From Xylocopilactobacillus apis (lineage in GTDB: Bacteria > Bacillota > Bacilli > Lactobacillales > Lactobacillaceae): a DNA stretch of 64,000 nucleotides. The notes beneath the pieces are model-generated. The model worked only from the letters and a program-made list of their open reading frames with translations, did not search any database and was not told the DNA's origin. Below, piece after piece: positions 19,529-27,750 of the stretch. The stretch is taken from the NCBI RefSeq assembly GCF_033095965.1, contig NZ_AP026801.1:1570001-1634000 (forward strand), read 5' to 3'. The number at the start of each line of letters is the position of its first letter. The stretch's first letter is position 1. Made by a program: the position numbers and the translations under genes.

Positions 19529-20242
19529 ATGGACGTAAAAATTGTTTCATCTCAAGAAGAAGGCGCACAAATCGCATTAAAAATTTTTCAAGACCAGCTT
19601 GCTAAAAATAATGCTTCAGTTTTTGGATTAGCTACTGGAAGTTCACCAATTGCTTTTTATGAAGCAGCTGTCAATAGCGATATTGACTTTACTAAAGCTA
19701 CATCAATTAACCTTGATGAATATGTCGGGCTCGATGGCAATAATGACCAAAGCTACATTTACTTTATGAAATCTAATTTATTTGATAAAAAACCTTTTAA
19801 AGTTAACTACTTACCGAATGGAATGGCAAAAGATCTTGCTGCTGAAACTAAAAGGTATGACCAGATCATTGACGACAATCCAATTGATCTTCAAATTTTA
19901 GGAATTGGCCGCAATGGACACATCGGATTCAATGAACCGGGTACTCCATTCGACATTACCACTCATGTTGTAGATCTCACCCCTTCAACCATTGAAGCAA
20001 ACGCTCGTTTCTTTGAAAATAAGGATGCTGTTCCTCGTCAAGCAATCTCAATGGGAATCGGCAGCATCATGAAATCTAAGAAAATTATTCTTTTTGCTTA
20101 CGGCGAATCAAAGGCTCAAGCAATTAAAGACACTATTGAAGGCAGTGTTACTACCCACGTTCCAGCTTCAGTTCTTCAAAATCATAATGATGTAACAGTC
20201 ATTATTGACCAGGCGGCAGCAAGTTTATTAAAAAACAAATAA
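19529..20242 (+). CDS. nagB: Glucosamine-6-phosphate deaminase
   Basis: The enzyme converts glucosamine-6-phosphate to fructose-6-phosphate and ammonia, linking amino-sugar use to glycolysis. Its 237 residues match the short Gram-positive form. Family motifs are LATGSSP near 38, [10 protein letters not shown] near 69 with the catalytic Asp region, and [15 protein letters not shown] near 128-142 with the catalytic His. A ribosome site (ACAAGGAG) precedes the ATG. It appears monocistronic. Confidence 0.96.
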   Translation: MDVKIVSSQEEGAQIALKIFQDQLAKNNASVFGLATGSSPIAFYEAAVNSDIDFTKATSINLDEYVGLDGNNDQSYIYFMKSNLFDKKPFKVNYLPNGMAKDLAAETKRYDQIIDDNPIDLQILGIGRNGHIGFNEPGTPFDITTHVVDLTPSTIEANARFFENKDAVPRQAISMGIGSIMKSKKIILFAYGESKAQAIKDTIEGSVTTHVPASVLQNHNDVTVIIDQAAASLLKNK

Positions 20243-20315
20243 TAAAAATAAACCTTAAGTACCATCTTTTTAAAATATGATTATGATATGATTATGTAAT
20301 TCAAAGGAGAAAACA

Positions 20316-22250
20316 ATGAGCTATCTCGAATTACACGACATTCATAAATCATATTTTTTAGTTAAAGAGGAATTTCCAGTTTTAAAAGGTATCTCTCTCA
20401 ATTTTGATCGCGGAGAATTTGTTTCAATCCTCGGTGAATCTGGCGGTGGAAAATCAACCCTGATGAATATTATTGGGGGCCTTGATCATAACTATCAGGG
20501 AGATGTAGTAATTGATGGAAAGTCACTTAAAGATGCGACCGAAAACCAAATGGATGCGTATCGGCGTGATACGATTGGTTTTATTTTTCAAAACTTTAAC
20601 CTGATTGGTCATCTTTCAGTTTTGGATAATGTTTTAAGCAGTCTCGATATGACTTCACTAAGTCACAGTGAGCGGGAAAACAGAGCCAAAGAACTTTTAA
20701 ACGAAGTGGGACTATCTGAACATATCCATAAACTCCCAGGACAATTATCCGGCGGACAGAAGCAACGTGTCGCAATTGCGCGTGCTTTAGCCAGTGATCC
20801 TTCAATCATTATTGCTGATGAACCAACCGGAGCCCTTGATTCTAAAAACACGCAGGACGTTCTTGATATTCTTCAAAGTATTGCCAAAAATGGCAAATTA
20901 GTTATTGTGGTAACTCACAGTGAGACTGTTGCTAAGTTTGGAACACGAATTGTTCACTTGACTGATGGTAAGATCGATCAAGATCAGCATCTTAAAGCCC
21001 CCTACCCTGTTGTTGACGATAAAAAAGCTTTTAAATCGAGAAGTTTGCCTTGGCTTGATAGTTACAAAAATGCCTTTAAACATTTGATGTTCCATTTTGG
21101 ACGTAATTTTCTAATTATCTTGGGAACAGCGATAGGTTTATTTTCAGTCATGTTTTTCTTAGGTCTTGGTCACGGTGCAACTAAGTATATGAATAAAACC
21201 GTTGACTCGCTGGCTAATCCGCGCGTTTTACAAGTCTCTAAACATCTTAGCAATAATAATACTAGCGATTTAGCAAATATGAAGTTGACCGATAAGCAAT
21301 TAAATACGCTTAAGAAACTTGATCACGTTAAAAAAGTCGAAAAAAGCTATTATGTAGAAACATTCTCAATTCAAATTGGTCAAAAAAACTACAGCAGCCA
21401 AATCCTGCAAAGTAAAAACAGTAGTTTTCGCAGTGACAGCATTAAACCTGGTAAATTACCGGGGAAAAATGAAATAGTTGTTGATAAAAGTTCAATTGCT
21501 CAAGGTTGGAGTAAAAAGAACTGGAAGAAAATCGTCGGCAAACCAGTTACTCTCCATTTAAATGTAATTGATTCTCACGGTCAGCCGAAAGTACTTACTA
21601 AAACTTTAACTGTCAGCGGTGTTTCTCAAGCAATGAGTTCAGTTTCTTACGATACTATAGGTGAGATGTTCAAAAGTAATGGAATGAAATTTGAACCTAA
21701 TTACGCAACAATTGTCGTTGACAATGTCAATAACGTTAAAAATGTAAAGAATAAAATTCGCGAACTGAAAAACAGCAAAGGCAAAAGGCTTTATAATCTC
21801 CTCGGAGTTGGGGTGATTTTGGATAATATTACGCAAATTACTTCAATTGTGACCTTTGTTCTGGCACTGATTGCTGGAATTTCACTTCTTGTGAGTGCAT
21901 TAATGATTATTGTTTCAATGTATATGTCAGTTACCGAGAGGACCAAAGAGATTGGAATTTTACGTGCAATTGGTCAAAGGAAGAAAGACATCCGGCGCCT
22001 CTTCACTTCCGAATCACTTTTTATCGGAATTTTTGCAGCAATTCTAGGACTCGTAATGTCATTCATTCTACAAATACTAGTTAACAATGCAACTTATGGA
22101 ATGATTAAATACCGAGGAATTATTTCAATCACTACTGGCAATATAATATTCGCTTTTGTCATTGCTATCATCATCTCGCTTTTAGCTGCGTTCTTCCCAA
22201 GTCGACGAGCCGCACGACTTGATCCAATCGAAAGCTTAGCTAATGAATAA
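20316..22250 (+). CDS. Fused ABC transporter ATPase-permease, MacB-like
   Basis: This 644-residue single-chain half-transporter has an N-terminal ATPase domain (about 1-225) with Walker A GESGGGKST, signature LSGGQKQRVAIARAL, Walker B IIADEPTGALD and switch H in VVTHS. It is joined to a permease (about 250-644) with one helix, a ~230-residue extracellular MacB-like domain, then three helices with the FtsX core (TERTKEIGILRAIGQRKKDIRRLF). Such fusions export peptides or act in envelope stress resistance. No histidine kinase or response regulator is adjacent, so the substrate is unknown. Ribosome site AAAGGAGAAAAC precedes the ATG. Confidence 0.93.
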   Translation: MSYLELHDIHKSYFLVKEEFPVLKGISLNFDRGEFVSILGESGGGKSTLMNIIGGLDHNYQGDVVIDGKSLKDATENQMDAYRRDTIGFIFQNFNLIGHLSVLDNVLSSLDMTSLSHSERENRAKELLNEVGLSEHIHKLPGQLSGGQKQRVAIARALASDPSIIIADEPTGALDSKNTQDVLDILQSIAKNGKLVIVVTHSETVAKFGTRIVHLTDGKIDQDQHLKAPYPVVDDKKAFKSRSLPWLDSYKNAFKHLMFHFGRNFLIILGTAIGLFSVMFFLGLGHGATKYMNKTVDSLANPRVLQVSKHLSNNNTSDLANMKLTDKQLNTLKKLDHVKKVEKSYYVETFSIQIGQKNYSSQILQSKNSSFRSDSIKPGKLPGKNEIVVDKSSIAQGWSKKNWKKIVGKPVTLHLNVIDSHGQPKVLTKTLTVSGVSQAMSSVSYDTIGEMFKSNGMKFEPNYATIVVDNVNNVKNVKNKIRELKNSKGKRLYNLLGVGVILDNITQITSIVTFVLALIAGISLLVSALMIIVSMYMSVTERTKEIGILRAIGQRKKDIRRLFTSESLFIGIFAAILGLVMSFILQILVNNATYGMIKYRGIISITTGNIIFAFVIAIIISLLAAFFPSRRAARLDPIESLANE

Positions 22251-22256
22251 AATTGT

Positions 22257-22286
22257 GACCTCAGTTAAGTGCTGAGGTCTTTTTTA
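22257..22286 (+). terminator. Terminator after the ABC transporter
   Basis: A perfect 8-bp stem, GACCTCAG (22257-22264) with CTGAGGTC (22272-22279), is followed by six T. Confidence 0.9.
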
Positions 22287-22440
22287 TGTTAAAGTACAAG
22301 ATCATTTATTGAAAATTCAAATACTTTTTTCATCATTCAGAAATTTATTTCTTTCGAACTCAAACTAAAGACCATTGTTATCCTTTAATCATGAAACATT
22401 ATCATTGTCTTCACCCTACAAATTGAGTAAAATCAAAACC

Positions 22441-22887
22441 ATGAAAAGAACAAGTTTAATTGAGCTAACTAATATGTGCAGAATCACTAATGAGCACGGC
22501 GAAGTTCTTGTAGAGGACCGTGTTAAACAAGATTGGCCGGGAATTACTTTTCCAGGTGGTCACGTGGAGTCTGGAGAATCTTTAAACGACTCAATGATTC
22601 GAGAAATTAAAGAAGAAACCGTACTTACAATTTATGAGCCCAAACTGTGTGGAGTTTGTAACTATCTTCGCGGTGACGAACGCCTAATTGTTTTATTATA
22701 CGAAACTTCTAAATTTTCTGGTCAAATTAAATCTTCTAGTGAAGGCAAAATCTTTTGGGTTAACGAAGATCAGTTATTAAATCAAAACATCACTCAAGGC
22801 TTCAGCCAAATTTATCAAGTTTTCAAAAATCCTGAGCTTTCTGAACTGTTTTGTCTGACAATTGACGGTAATGGTTCTCACTACTAA
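22441..22887 (+). CDS. Nudix hydrolase with altered Nudix box
   Basis: This is a MutT-type pyrophosphohydrolase relative of 148 residues, about 60% identical by eye to the next gene. The ATG at 22441 is chosen because the paralog aligns from that point (MKRTSLIELTNMC versus MSRATPIELTNMC). A TTG 66 nt upstream keeps the frame, but neither has a clear ribosome site. The Nudix box (GHVESGESLNDSMIREIKEETVL) has Val where the Gly of the GX5EX7REUXEEXGU consensus is expected; the metal-binding REIKEE is kept. The paralog has the consensus Gly. It may be a diverging duplicate of lowered activity. Confidence 0.85.
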   Translation: MKRTSLIELTNMCRITNEHGEVLVEDRVKQDWPGITFPGGHVESGESLNDSMIREIKEETVLTIYEPKLCGVCNYLRGDERLIVLLYETSKFSGQIKSSSEGKIFWVNEDQLLNQNITQGFSQIYQVFKNPELSELFCLTIDGNGSHY

Positions 22888-22898
22888 AAGGAGAAAAT

Positions 22899-23348
22899 AT
22901 GAGTCGCGCAACACCAATTGAATTAACTAACATGTGTATGATTACTAATGAAAAGGGCGAGGTTCTCGTCGAAGACCGGCTGAACCCAGAATGGCCGGGT
23001 ATTACTTTTCCGGGGGGTCATGTTGAAATGGGTGAATCCTTAAATGATGCGATGATTCGAGAAATCAAAGAAGAAACCGGACTTACGATTTTTGAACCAA
23101 AGCTCTGTGGGGTTAAGGACTGGTTTCAAGGTGATGAGAGATACATTGTTTTACTGTATCGTACTAAGAAGTTTTCTGGTGAGATCAAATCATCAGATGA
23201 AGGAAAAATCTTTTGGCTCGAACCTAAAAAACTCCCCCAACAAAAACTAGCCGGTGGCGATTTTATGGATATGTATGAAGTTTTTATAAATCCCAAAGTA
23301 TCTGAAATGTTTTATCCAGATGATACTTTAAAAAGTATCTTGTACTAA
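22899..23348 (+). CDS. Nudix hydrolase, MutT-like
   Basis: This 149-residue Nudix pyrophosphohydrolase has a canonical box, GHVEMGESLNDAMIREIKEETGL, near residues 38-60. It belongs to the WPGITFPGGHVE group common in Lactobacillales, often annotated as 8-oxo-dGTP diphosphatase; the actual substrate is not shown by the sequence. It begins 11 nt after the upstream paralog behind AAAGGAGAAAAT, so the two are a tandem-duplicated operon. Confidence 0.93.
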   Translation: MSRATPIELTNMCMITNEKGEVLVEDRLNPEWPGITFPGGHVEMGESLNDAMIREIKEETGLTIFEPKLCGVKDWFQGDERYIVLLYRTKKFSGEIKSSDEGKIFWLEPKKLPQQKLAGGDFMDMYEVFINPKVSEMFYPDDTLKSILY

Positions 23349-23376
23349 GATTGACTAAAATGGTCAATCTTTTTTG
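23348..23376 (+). terminator. Terminator after the Nudix pair
   Basis: A perfect 8-bp stem, AGATTGAC (23348-23355) with GTCAATCT (23363-23370), is followed by a T run. Confidence 0.88.
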
Positions 23377-23390
23377 TTTAATTATTAATG

Positions 23391-23430
23391 CAAAATAAAA
23401 ACCGATATCCCCTTTTACAAGAATACCGGT
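23391..23430 (-). terminator. Terminator of the small structured transcript
   Basis: On the minus strand ACCGGTATTC (23430-23421) pairs fully with GGATATCGGT (23410-23401), two wobble pairs, followed by TTTTATTTT. Confidence 0.8.
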
Positions 23431-23534
23431 CACGCTCAATCTATGATCAACCGCTTAAAAGTTTCCAAGCGGTGATCGCATTGAACGTATCTGACTTTCG
23501 TCGTTCAATCGATCACCTCCTTTCCTAATATCTG
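23391..23534 (-). ncRNA. Structured small transcript of about 140 nt, with an 18-codon frame
   Basis: The transcript from the promoter at 23540-23568 carries an AGGAGG site (23521-23516). Seven nt later, a TTG-started frame (23508-23455) encodes MNDESQIRSMRSPLGNF. A long hairpin pairs 23517-23502 (GGTGATCGATTGAACG) with 23487-23471, one bulged base, burying most of the ribosome site. A second hairpin (23477-23467 with 23456-23445) uses the same GATCACC bases, so the two are mutually exclusive. The transcript ends in a 10-bp terminator (23430-23421 with 23410-23401) and T tail. The layout recalls type I toxin or attenuator RNAs of Lactobacillales, but no hydrophobic toxin peptide is present. 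Function unknown. Confidence 0.6.
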
Positions 23535-23539
23535 CCTGT

Positions 23540-23568
23540 ATATTAATCCCATTGTACATAAAAGTCAA
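23540..23568 (-). promoter_or_regulatory. Strong promoter of the small structured transcript
   Basis: On the minus strand TTGACT (23568-23563), a 17-nt spacer and TAATAT (23545-23540) form a near-consensus vegetative promoter. It drives the short transcript listed next. Confidence 0.75.
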
Positions 23569-23584
23569 CAATTTCTTAAATGAT

Positions 23585-23615
23585 TATTTTTGATCGTTTT
23601 TGATTGCTTTTGCAC
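23585..23615 (+). promoter_or_regulatory. Tandem operator-like repeats upstream of the fructose operon
   Basis: TTTTTGATCG, TTTTTGATTG and CTTTTGCAC follow each other with an exact 10-bp period, one helical turn. DeoR-type FruR repressors bind such direct TTTTGATTG-like repeats, so this is the likely FruR operator, releasing with fructose-1-phosphate. Confidence 0.55.
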
Positions 23616-23653
23616 TTATTAAATGATAAAATTCTTTCCGGAAAGGAGCGCTA

Positions 23654-24367
23654 GTGTTAAAAGAAGAACGTCATAAAAAGATTATTTCTTTATTAAAAGA
23701 AAAAAAGATTCTTAGCACCATCGAAGTTGCCAATCTTCTTCATTCTAGTGTAGCGACCGTCAGACGTGATTTTTCCTATTTAGAAAATAAAGGAGAAATA
23801 GTCCGAGTTCACGGTGGATGCCAGCTTGTAAAAATGAGTAATGAAGAATTTAGTTTTTCTGACAAACTAACGTATAACATTAAAAGTAAGAAAAAAATTG
23901 GTCAAATTGCTGCATCATTTGTAGAAAATCAAACTTCGATTTACCTCGATGCCGGGACTACTACCCTGCAGATGATCGATTTTCTACCCAAAAATGTTGA
24001 AGTAATTACCAATTCAGTTCACATTGCTCTTAAAAGTCTTGAAGAAAACCTAAAAACAATTTTGTTAGGCGGACACATCAAGAAATCAACTGACGCAATG
24101 ATTGGTTCAATTACTTTAAACCAAATCAAACAATTTCATTTCAATTTTTCTTTTATTGGAATCAATGGAGTGAGCGAAAAATTTGGTTACACTACGCCTG
24201 ATCCAGAAGAAAGCAACATTAAACAACAGGTCTTAAAGCAAAGCGAACAGTCTTACTTTTTAGCTGATAAAAGTAAAACCGGTAAATCTTTTTTAATTAA
24301 AGTTGCTGAATTATCGTCCTATCCATTAATTACGGAGAATTCCTCCAAGATGAATAAAAAGGAGTAG
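23654..24367 (+). CDS. fruR: DeoR-family fructose operon repressor
   Basis: This 237-residue regulator has an N-terminal DeoR helix-turn-helix (KEERHKKIISLLKEKKILSTIEVANLLHSSVATVRRDFSYLE) and a C-terminal sugar-phosphate effector domain (YLDAGTTTLQMIDFL, FIGINGVSEKFGYTTPD, LADKSKTGK). The start is GTG at 23654 behind GGAAAGGAGCG. It is the first gene of a fruR-fruK-fruA operon, 2 nt before fruK, the standard arrangement in lactobacilli. Confidence 0.93.
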   Translation: MLKEERHKKIISLLKEKKILSTIEVANLLHSSVATVRRDFSYLENKGEIVRVHGGCQLVKMSNEEFSFSDKLTYNIKSKKKIGQIAASFVENQTSIYLDAGTTTLQMIDFLPKNVEVITNSVHIALKSLEENLKTILLGGHIKKSTDAMIGSITLNQIKQFHFNFSFIGINGVSEKFGYTTPDPEESNIKQQVLKQSEQSYFLADKSKTGKSFLIKVAELSSYPLITENSSKMNKKE

Positions 24368-24369
24368 AA

Positions 24370-25281
24370 ATGATCTACACTATTACAGCTAATCCTTCAA
24401 TGGATTACGTGTTAAGTCTTGAACAAATAAATTTGGGAGAAATAAATCGCACTGGTAATACTTATATGTTTGCTGGCGGAAAGGGAATCAATGTTTCAAG
24501 AATTTTAGGAAATCTTGATTTAGACTCAGTTGCCTTAGGATTTATTGGCGGCCCCGCTGGTGAATTTATTGAAAATCAAATGAACGAATCAGCTCTCAAC
24601 AATAAATTTACCAGAATCAAAGACGATACCCGGATTAACGTTAAAATTAAAGCCCAACAAGAAACGGAAATTAATGGTCTCGGTCCCAAAATTACTAAAG
24701 AAGAAAAAGAAGAATTTATGAGTAATTTTGCAGTGCTGACTTCAGATGACATTGTCGTTGCTGCTGGTTCAGTTCCACCAGCACTAGGCGAAGACTTTTA
24801 CCAAGAAGTTGTCAAAACGGTCTGTGATCATCAGGCTAAATTTGTTGTTGATACTACTGGACAGGCATTAATCGATATTTTGCCCTACCATCCTCTTCTA
24901 GTAAAGCCCAATCGTGAAGAACTCTCAGAAATGTTCAACGTTAAATTAGATAATCTAAATGACATTGTTCATTACGGAAGAGAACTTTTAAACAAAGGTG
25001 CTCAACACGTGATTGTCTCAATGGGTGGCGACGGTGCAGTTTTAATTACCCCCGACAAGGTCTACCACTCGATTCCAATCAAAATTACCATTAAAAACTC
25101 AGTTGGTGCAGGAGACTCAATGGTCGCCGGTTTTGTAGGTAAATATCATCAAACTAATGATGCTCTTGAATCATTTAGGTTAGGTGTTGCTTGTGGATCT
25201 GCAACCGCTGCTTCAGAGGATCTAGCACAGGCTCCGTTGATTAAAGAAATGCTTGAAAAAGCTGAAATAAACGAAATTTAG
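24370..25281 (+). CDS. fruK: 1-phosphofructokinase
   Basis: This PfkB-family kinase of 303 residues phosphorylates fructose-1-phosphate, made by the fructose PTS, to fructose-1,6-bisphosphate. N-terminal TANPSMDYVLSL, the first signature GGKGINVSRIL and the second signature VGAGDSMVAGF with the catalytic Asp are present. Its position between fruR and fruA confirms the fructose-1-phosphate substrate over tagatose-6-phosphate. Confidence 0.95.
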   Translation: MIYTITANPSMDYVLSLEQINLGEINRTGNTYMFAGGKGINVSRILGNLDLDSVALGFIGGPAGEFIENQMNESALNNKFTRIKDDTRINVKIKAQQETEINGLGPKITKEEKEEFMSNFAVLTSDDIVVAAGSVPPALGEDFYQEVVKTVCDHQAKFVVDTTGQALIDILPYHPLLVKPNREELSEMFNVKLDNLNDIVHYGRELLNKGAQHVIVSMGGDGAVLITPDKVYHSIPIKITIKNSVGAGDSMVAGFVGKYHQTNDALESFRLGVACGSATAASEDLAQAPLIKEMLEKAEINEI

Positions 25282-25290
25282 GAGGAATTC

Positions 25291-27252
25291 ATGAATATTA
25301 TTGATCTTTTAGATCCGAATGTAATGATTATGGATCTTAAAGCTAAAAATAAATCTGAAGCTATTGACGAAATGGCCGCTTCAATGGAAAAAGGCGGGAT
25401 TGTCAACAATGTTGAGCAATTTAAGGAAGGAATTTGGAAGCGCGAAAAACAAACATCAACTGGTTTAGGTGAAGGAATTGCAATGCCTCACACCAAAAAT
25501 TCTGCCGTTAACAAAGCAACTGTGCTTTTTGCCAAAAGTAATGATGGAATTGATTATGAAGCTTTAGACGGTCAGCCTGTTTATGTCTTCTTTATGATTG
25601 CAGCTCCTGAGGGTGCTAATGACACTCACTTGCAGGCTTTAGCATCCTTATCACGTTATTTAATGAAAGATGGTTTTGTTAGTGAACTTCGTAAAACTAA
25701 CACTCCCCAAGACGTGATCGATTTATTTAAAAACACTAAAATCGATGACGAAGAAGAAGAGGAAGAGCCTTCAATTGAAACAAGCAGCGACGAAAATCGT
25801 CCTTATCTGGTAGCTGTTACTGCTTGTACTACTGGAATTGCTCACACTTATATGGCAGAAGAAGCTCTGAAAAAAGAAGCTGCCAAAGAAAACATTGATA
25901 TCAAAGTTGAAACCAATGGTGCAAGTGGTGTTGAACATCGATTAACTCCTGCTGAAATTAAAAAAGCAGTCGGAGTTATTGTCGCAGCTGATAAAAAAGT
26001 CGAGATGGATCGTTTCGACGGAAAACATTTGGTTCAAAAACCAGTAGCTGCTGGAATTCGGGAACCCGAAAACCTTATTGCTGAAGCTTTAAGCGGCAAT
26101 GCTCCAATTTTTCACGGTGCTAATAATAGCGGCAATAATTCAGCTAACGATGGTGAAAAGAAAACAGTCGGAGGTGCATTTTATCAGCATTTAATGAGTG
26201 GTGTTTCAGCAATGCTGCCATTCGTTATCGGTGGTGGTATTGCAATTGCTCTTGCTTTTCTAATCGATCAGACCATGGGAGTTCCCCAAAATGCTCTTTC
26301 ACAATTGGGTACGTATCATCCATTAGCTGCCTTCTTTAAACAAATTGGTAATTCTGCTTTTAACTTTATGTTACCTGTTCTGGCGGGTTATATTGCCTAT
26401 TCAATTGCAGAAAAGCCTGGGCTAGTAGCCGGATTTGTAGCTGGATCACTAGCGGCTAGCGGTTATAATTTAACAAACGTTGGATTAGATCCAAAACATG
26501 CGACGATCCCTTCAGGTTTCTTAGGTGCTTTAGTTGGTGGTTTTATTGCTGGTGGATTAATGATCCTTTTAAAGAAATGGTTCAAAGGCGCACCCCGCTC
26601 AATTGAAGGAATTATCTCAATTTTAGTTTACCCAGTTCTTGGTGTAATCCTAACTGGATTTATTATGCTGGTGATTAACATTCCAATGGGCTGGATCAAT
26701 CAAGGAATAAATGGATTCCTTACAAGCTTAACTGGCGCAAATGCAGCAATTCTTGGCCTAATCGTCGGTGGAATGATGGCAGTCGACATGGGTGGTCCTT
26801 TCAACAAAGCTGCATACGTCTTCGGAACCGCTACACTTGCTAGTACCGTTGCCAGTGGTGGAAGTGTTGCAATGGCTTCTGTCATGGCCGGTGGGATGAC
26901 ACCCCCACTTGCAATCTTTGTTGCATCTCTTCTATTTAAAAACAAATTTACTAAACAAGAACGTGAAGCTGGTTTAACAAATATCGTTATGGGACTTTCA
27001 TTTATTACCGAAGGAGCAATCCCATTTGCCGCTAGTGACCCTGCCAGAGCGATCCCTTCATTTGTTATTGGATCTGCAGTAACTGGTGGGTTAGTCGGAA
27101 TGTCAGGAATTAAACTTTTGGCTCCGCACGGTGGAATTTTCGTTATTGCTTTAACTACTAATCCACTTCTATACATATTATATATTGCAATTGGTGCTGT
27201 TATTTCTGGTGTAATTCTAGGAATGCTGAGAAAACCAGTTACTGAAGAATAA
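25291..27252 (+). CDS. fruA: Fructose PTS permease, EIIABC
   Basis: This 653-residue protein imports fructose and phosphorylates it to fructose-1-phosphate. Residues 1-145 are EIIA with the phospho-histidine H67 (GIAMPHTKN). An acidic linker (DDEEEEEEP) leads to EIIB near 170-270 with the phospho-cysteine C179 (VTACTTGIAHTYMAEEAL). EIIC occupies about 290-653 with nine or ten membrane segments. It begins 9 nt after fruK behind TAGGAGG and closes the operon. Confidence 0.96.
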   Translation: MNIIDLLDPNVMIMDLKAKNKSEAIDEMAASMEKGGIVNNVEQFKEGIWKREKQTSTGLGEGIAMPHTKNSAVNKATVLFAKSNDGIDYEALDGQPVYVFFMIAAPEGANDTHLQALASLSRYLMKDGFVSELRKTNTPQDVIDLFKNTKIDDEEEEEEPSIETSSDENRPYLVAVTACTTGIAHTYMAEEALKKEAAKENIDIKVETNGASGVEHRLTPAEIKKAVGVIVAADKKVEMDRFDGKHLVQKPVAAGIREPENLIAEALSGNAPIFHGANNSGNNSANDGEKKTVGGAFYQHLMSGVSAMLPFVIGGGIAIALAFLIDQTMGVPQNALSQLGTYHPLAAFFKQIGNSAFNFMLPVLAGYIAYSIAEKPGLVAGFVAGSLAASGYNLTNVGLDPKHATIPSGFLGALVGGFIAGGLMILLKKWFKGAPRSIEGIISILVYPVLGVILTGFIMLVINIPMGWINQGINGFLTSLTGANAAILGLIVGGMMAVDMGGPFNKAAYVFGTATLASTVASGGSVAMASVMAGGMTPPLAIFVASLLFKNKFTKQEREAGLTNIVMGLSFITEGAIPFAASDPARAIPSFVIGSAVTGGLVGMSGIKLLAPHGGIFVIALTTNPLLYILYIAIGAVISGVILGMLRKPVTEE

Positions 27253-27257
27253 TTTTA

Positions 27258-27291
27258 AAGGGCATTGGAATTTAATTCCTTGCCCTTTTTT
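27258..27291 (+). terminator. Terminator of the fructose operon
   Basis: Near-perfect stem AAGGGCATTGGAAT with ATTCCTTGCCCTT (27258-27287), followed by a T run. Confidence 0.9.
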
Positions 27292-27328
27292 GTTGGTTCA
27301 AGTATGATCTAGTTAAAAAGGAGGATCA

Positions 27329-27742
27329 ATGATAAGTCTAATTTTAGTCTCTCACGGTGATTTAGCTGCTGGAGTTAAGAATGCTGCTGACATTATTTTC
27401 GGCAAAGAAAAAGATGTTGTAACGATAAGTTATACTCCCGAGATTGGTCCATCTGATTTAAAAGAAAAACTTGAACATGAACTTAAAAATTTGATAAATT
27501 CAAATGGATTCCTTTTCATGGCCGATATCTTTGGCGGAGCTCCTTATAATGTTGCAGCAGAAATTGTAATTGAAGATCCTAAGAATCGCTCTTTATTATC
27601 TGGTTTGAATCTTTCAATGCTGCTTGAAGCGTACTCTGCCCGTTTATCTTATCGAGATCCCAACAAATTAGCTGATTATTTAATTGACATCAGCAAAATG
27701 GATATTAAGAAATTTGACCCTTCGATTAGAGCAAGAATATAG
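27329..27742 (+). CDS. Orphan mannose-class PTS EIIA component
   Basis: This 137-residue soluble EIIA domain of the mannose family begins MISLILVSHGDLAAG, with phospho-histidine H9, and contains the FMADIFGGAPYNVA motif. No EIIB, C or D lies beside it. It may serve a distant permease or have a regulatory role. The ribosome site AAAGGAGG is strong. The Ltp-repeat gene starts 8 nt later, so the two are probably cotranscribed. Confidence 0.9.
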   Translation: MISLILVSHGDLAAGVKNAADIIFGKEKDVVTISYTPEIGPSDLKEKLEHELKNLINSNGFLFMADIFGGAPYNVAAEIVIEDPKNRSLLSGLNLSMLLEAYSARLSYRDPNKLADYLIDISKMDIKKFDPSIRARI

Positions 27743-27750
27743 TATGAACT

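Noticed and set aside
23455-23508. 18-codon frame as a type I toxin peptide
   Set aside because: The peptide is hydrophilic, whereas known Fst/holin-like toxins have a membrane helix; kept only as part of the RNA description.
26700-27176. 158-residue minus-strand frame inside fruA
   Set aside because: It mirrors the EIIC coding sequence, with biased low-complexity composition and no start signals.
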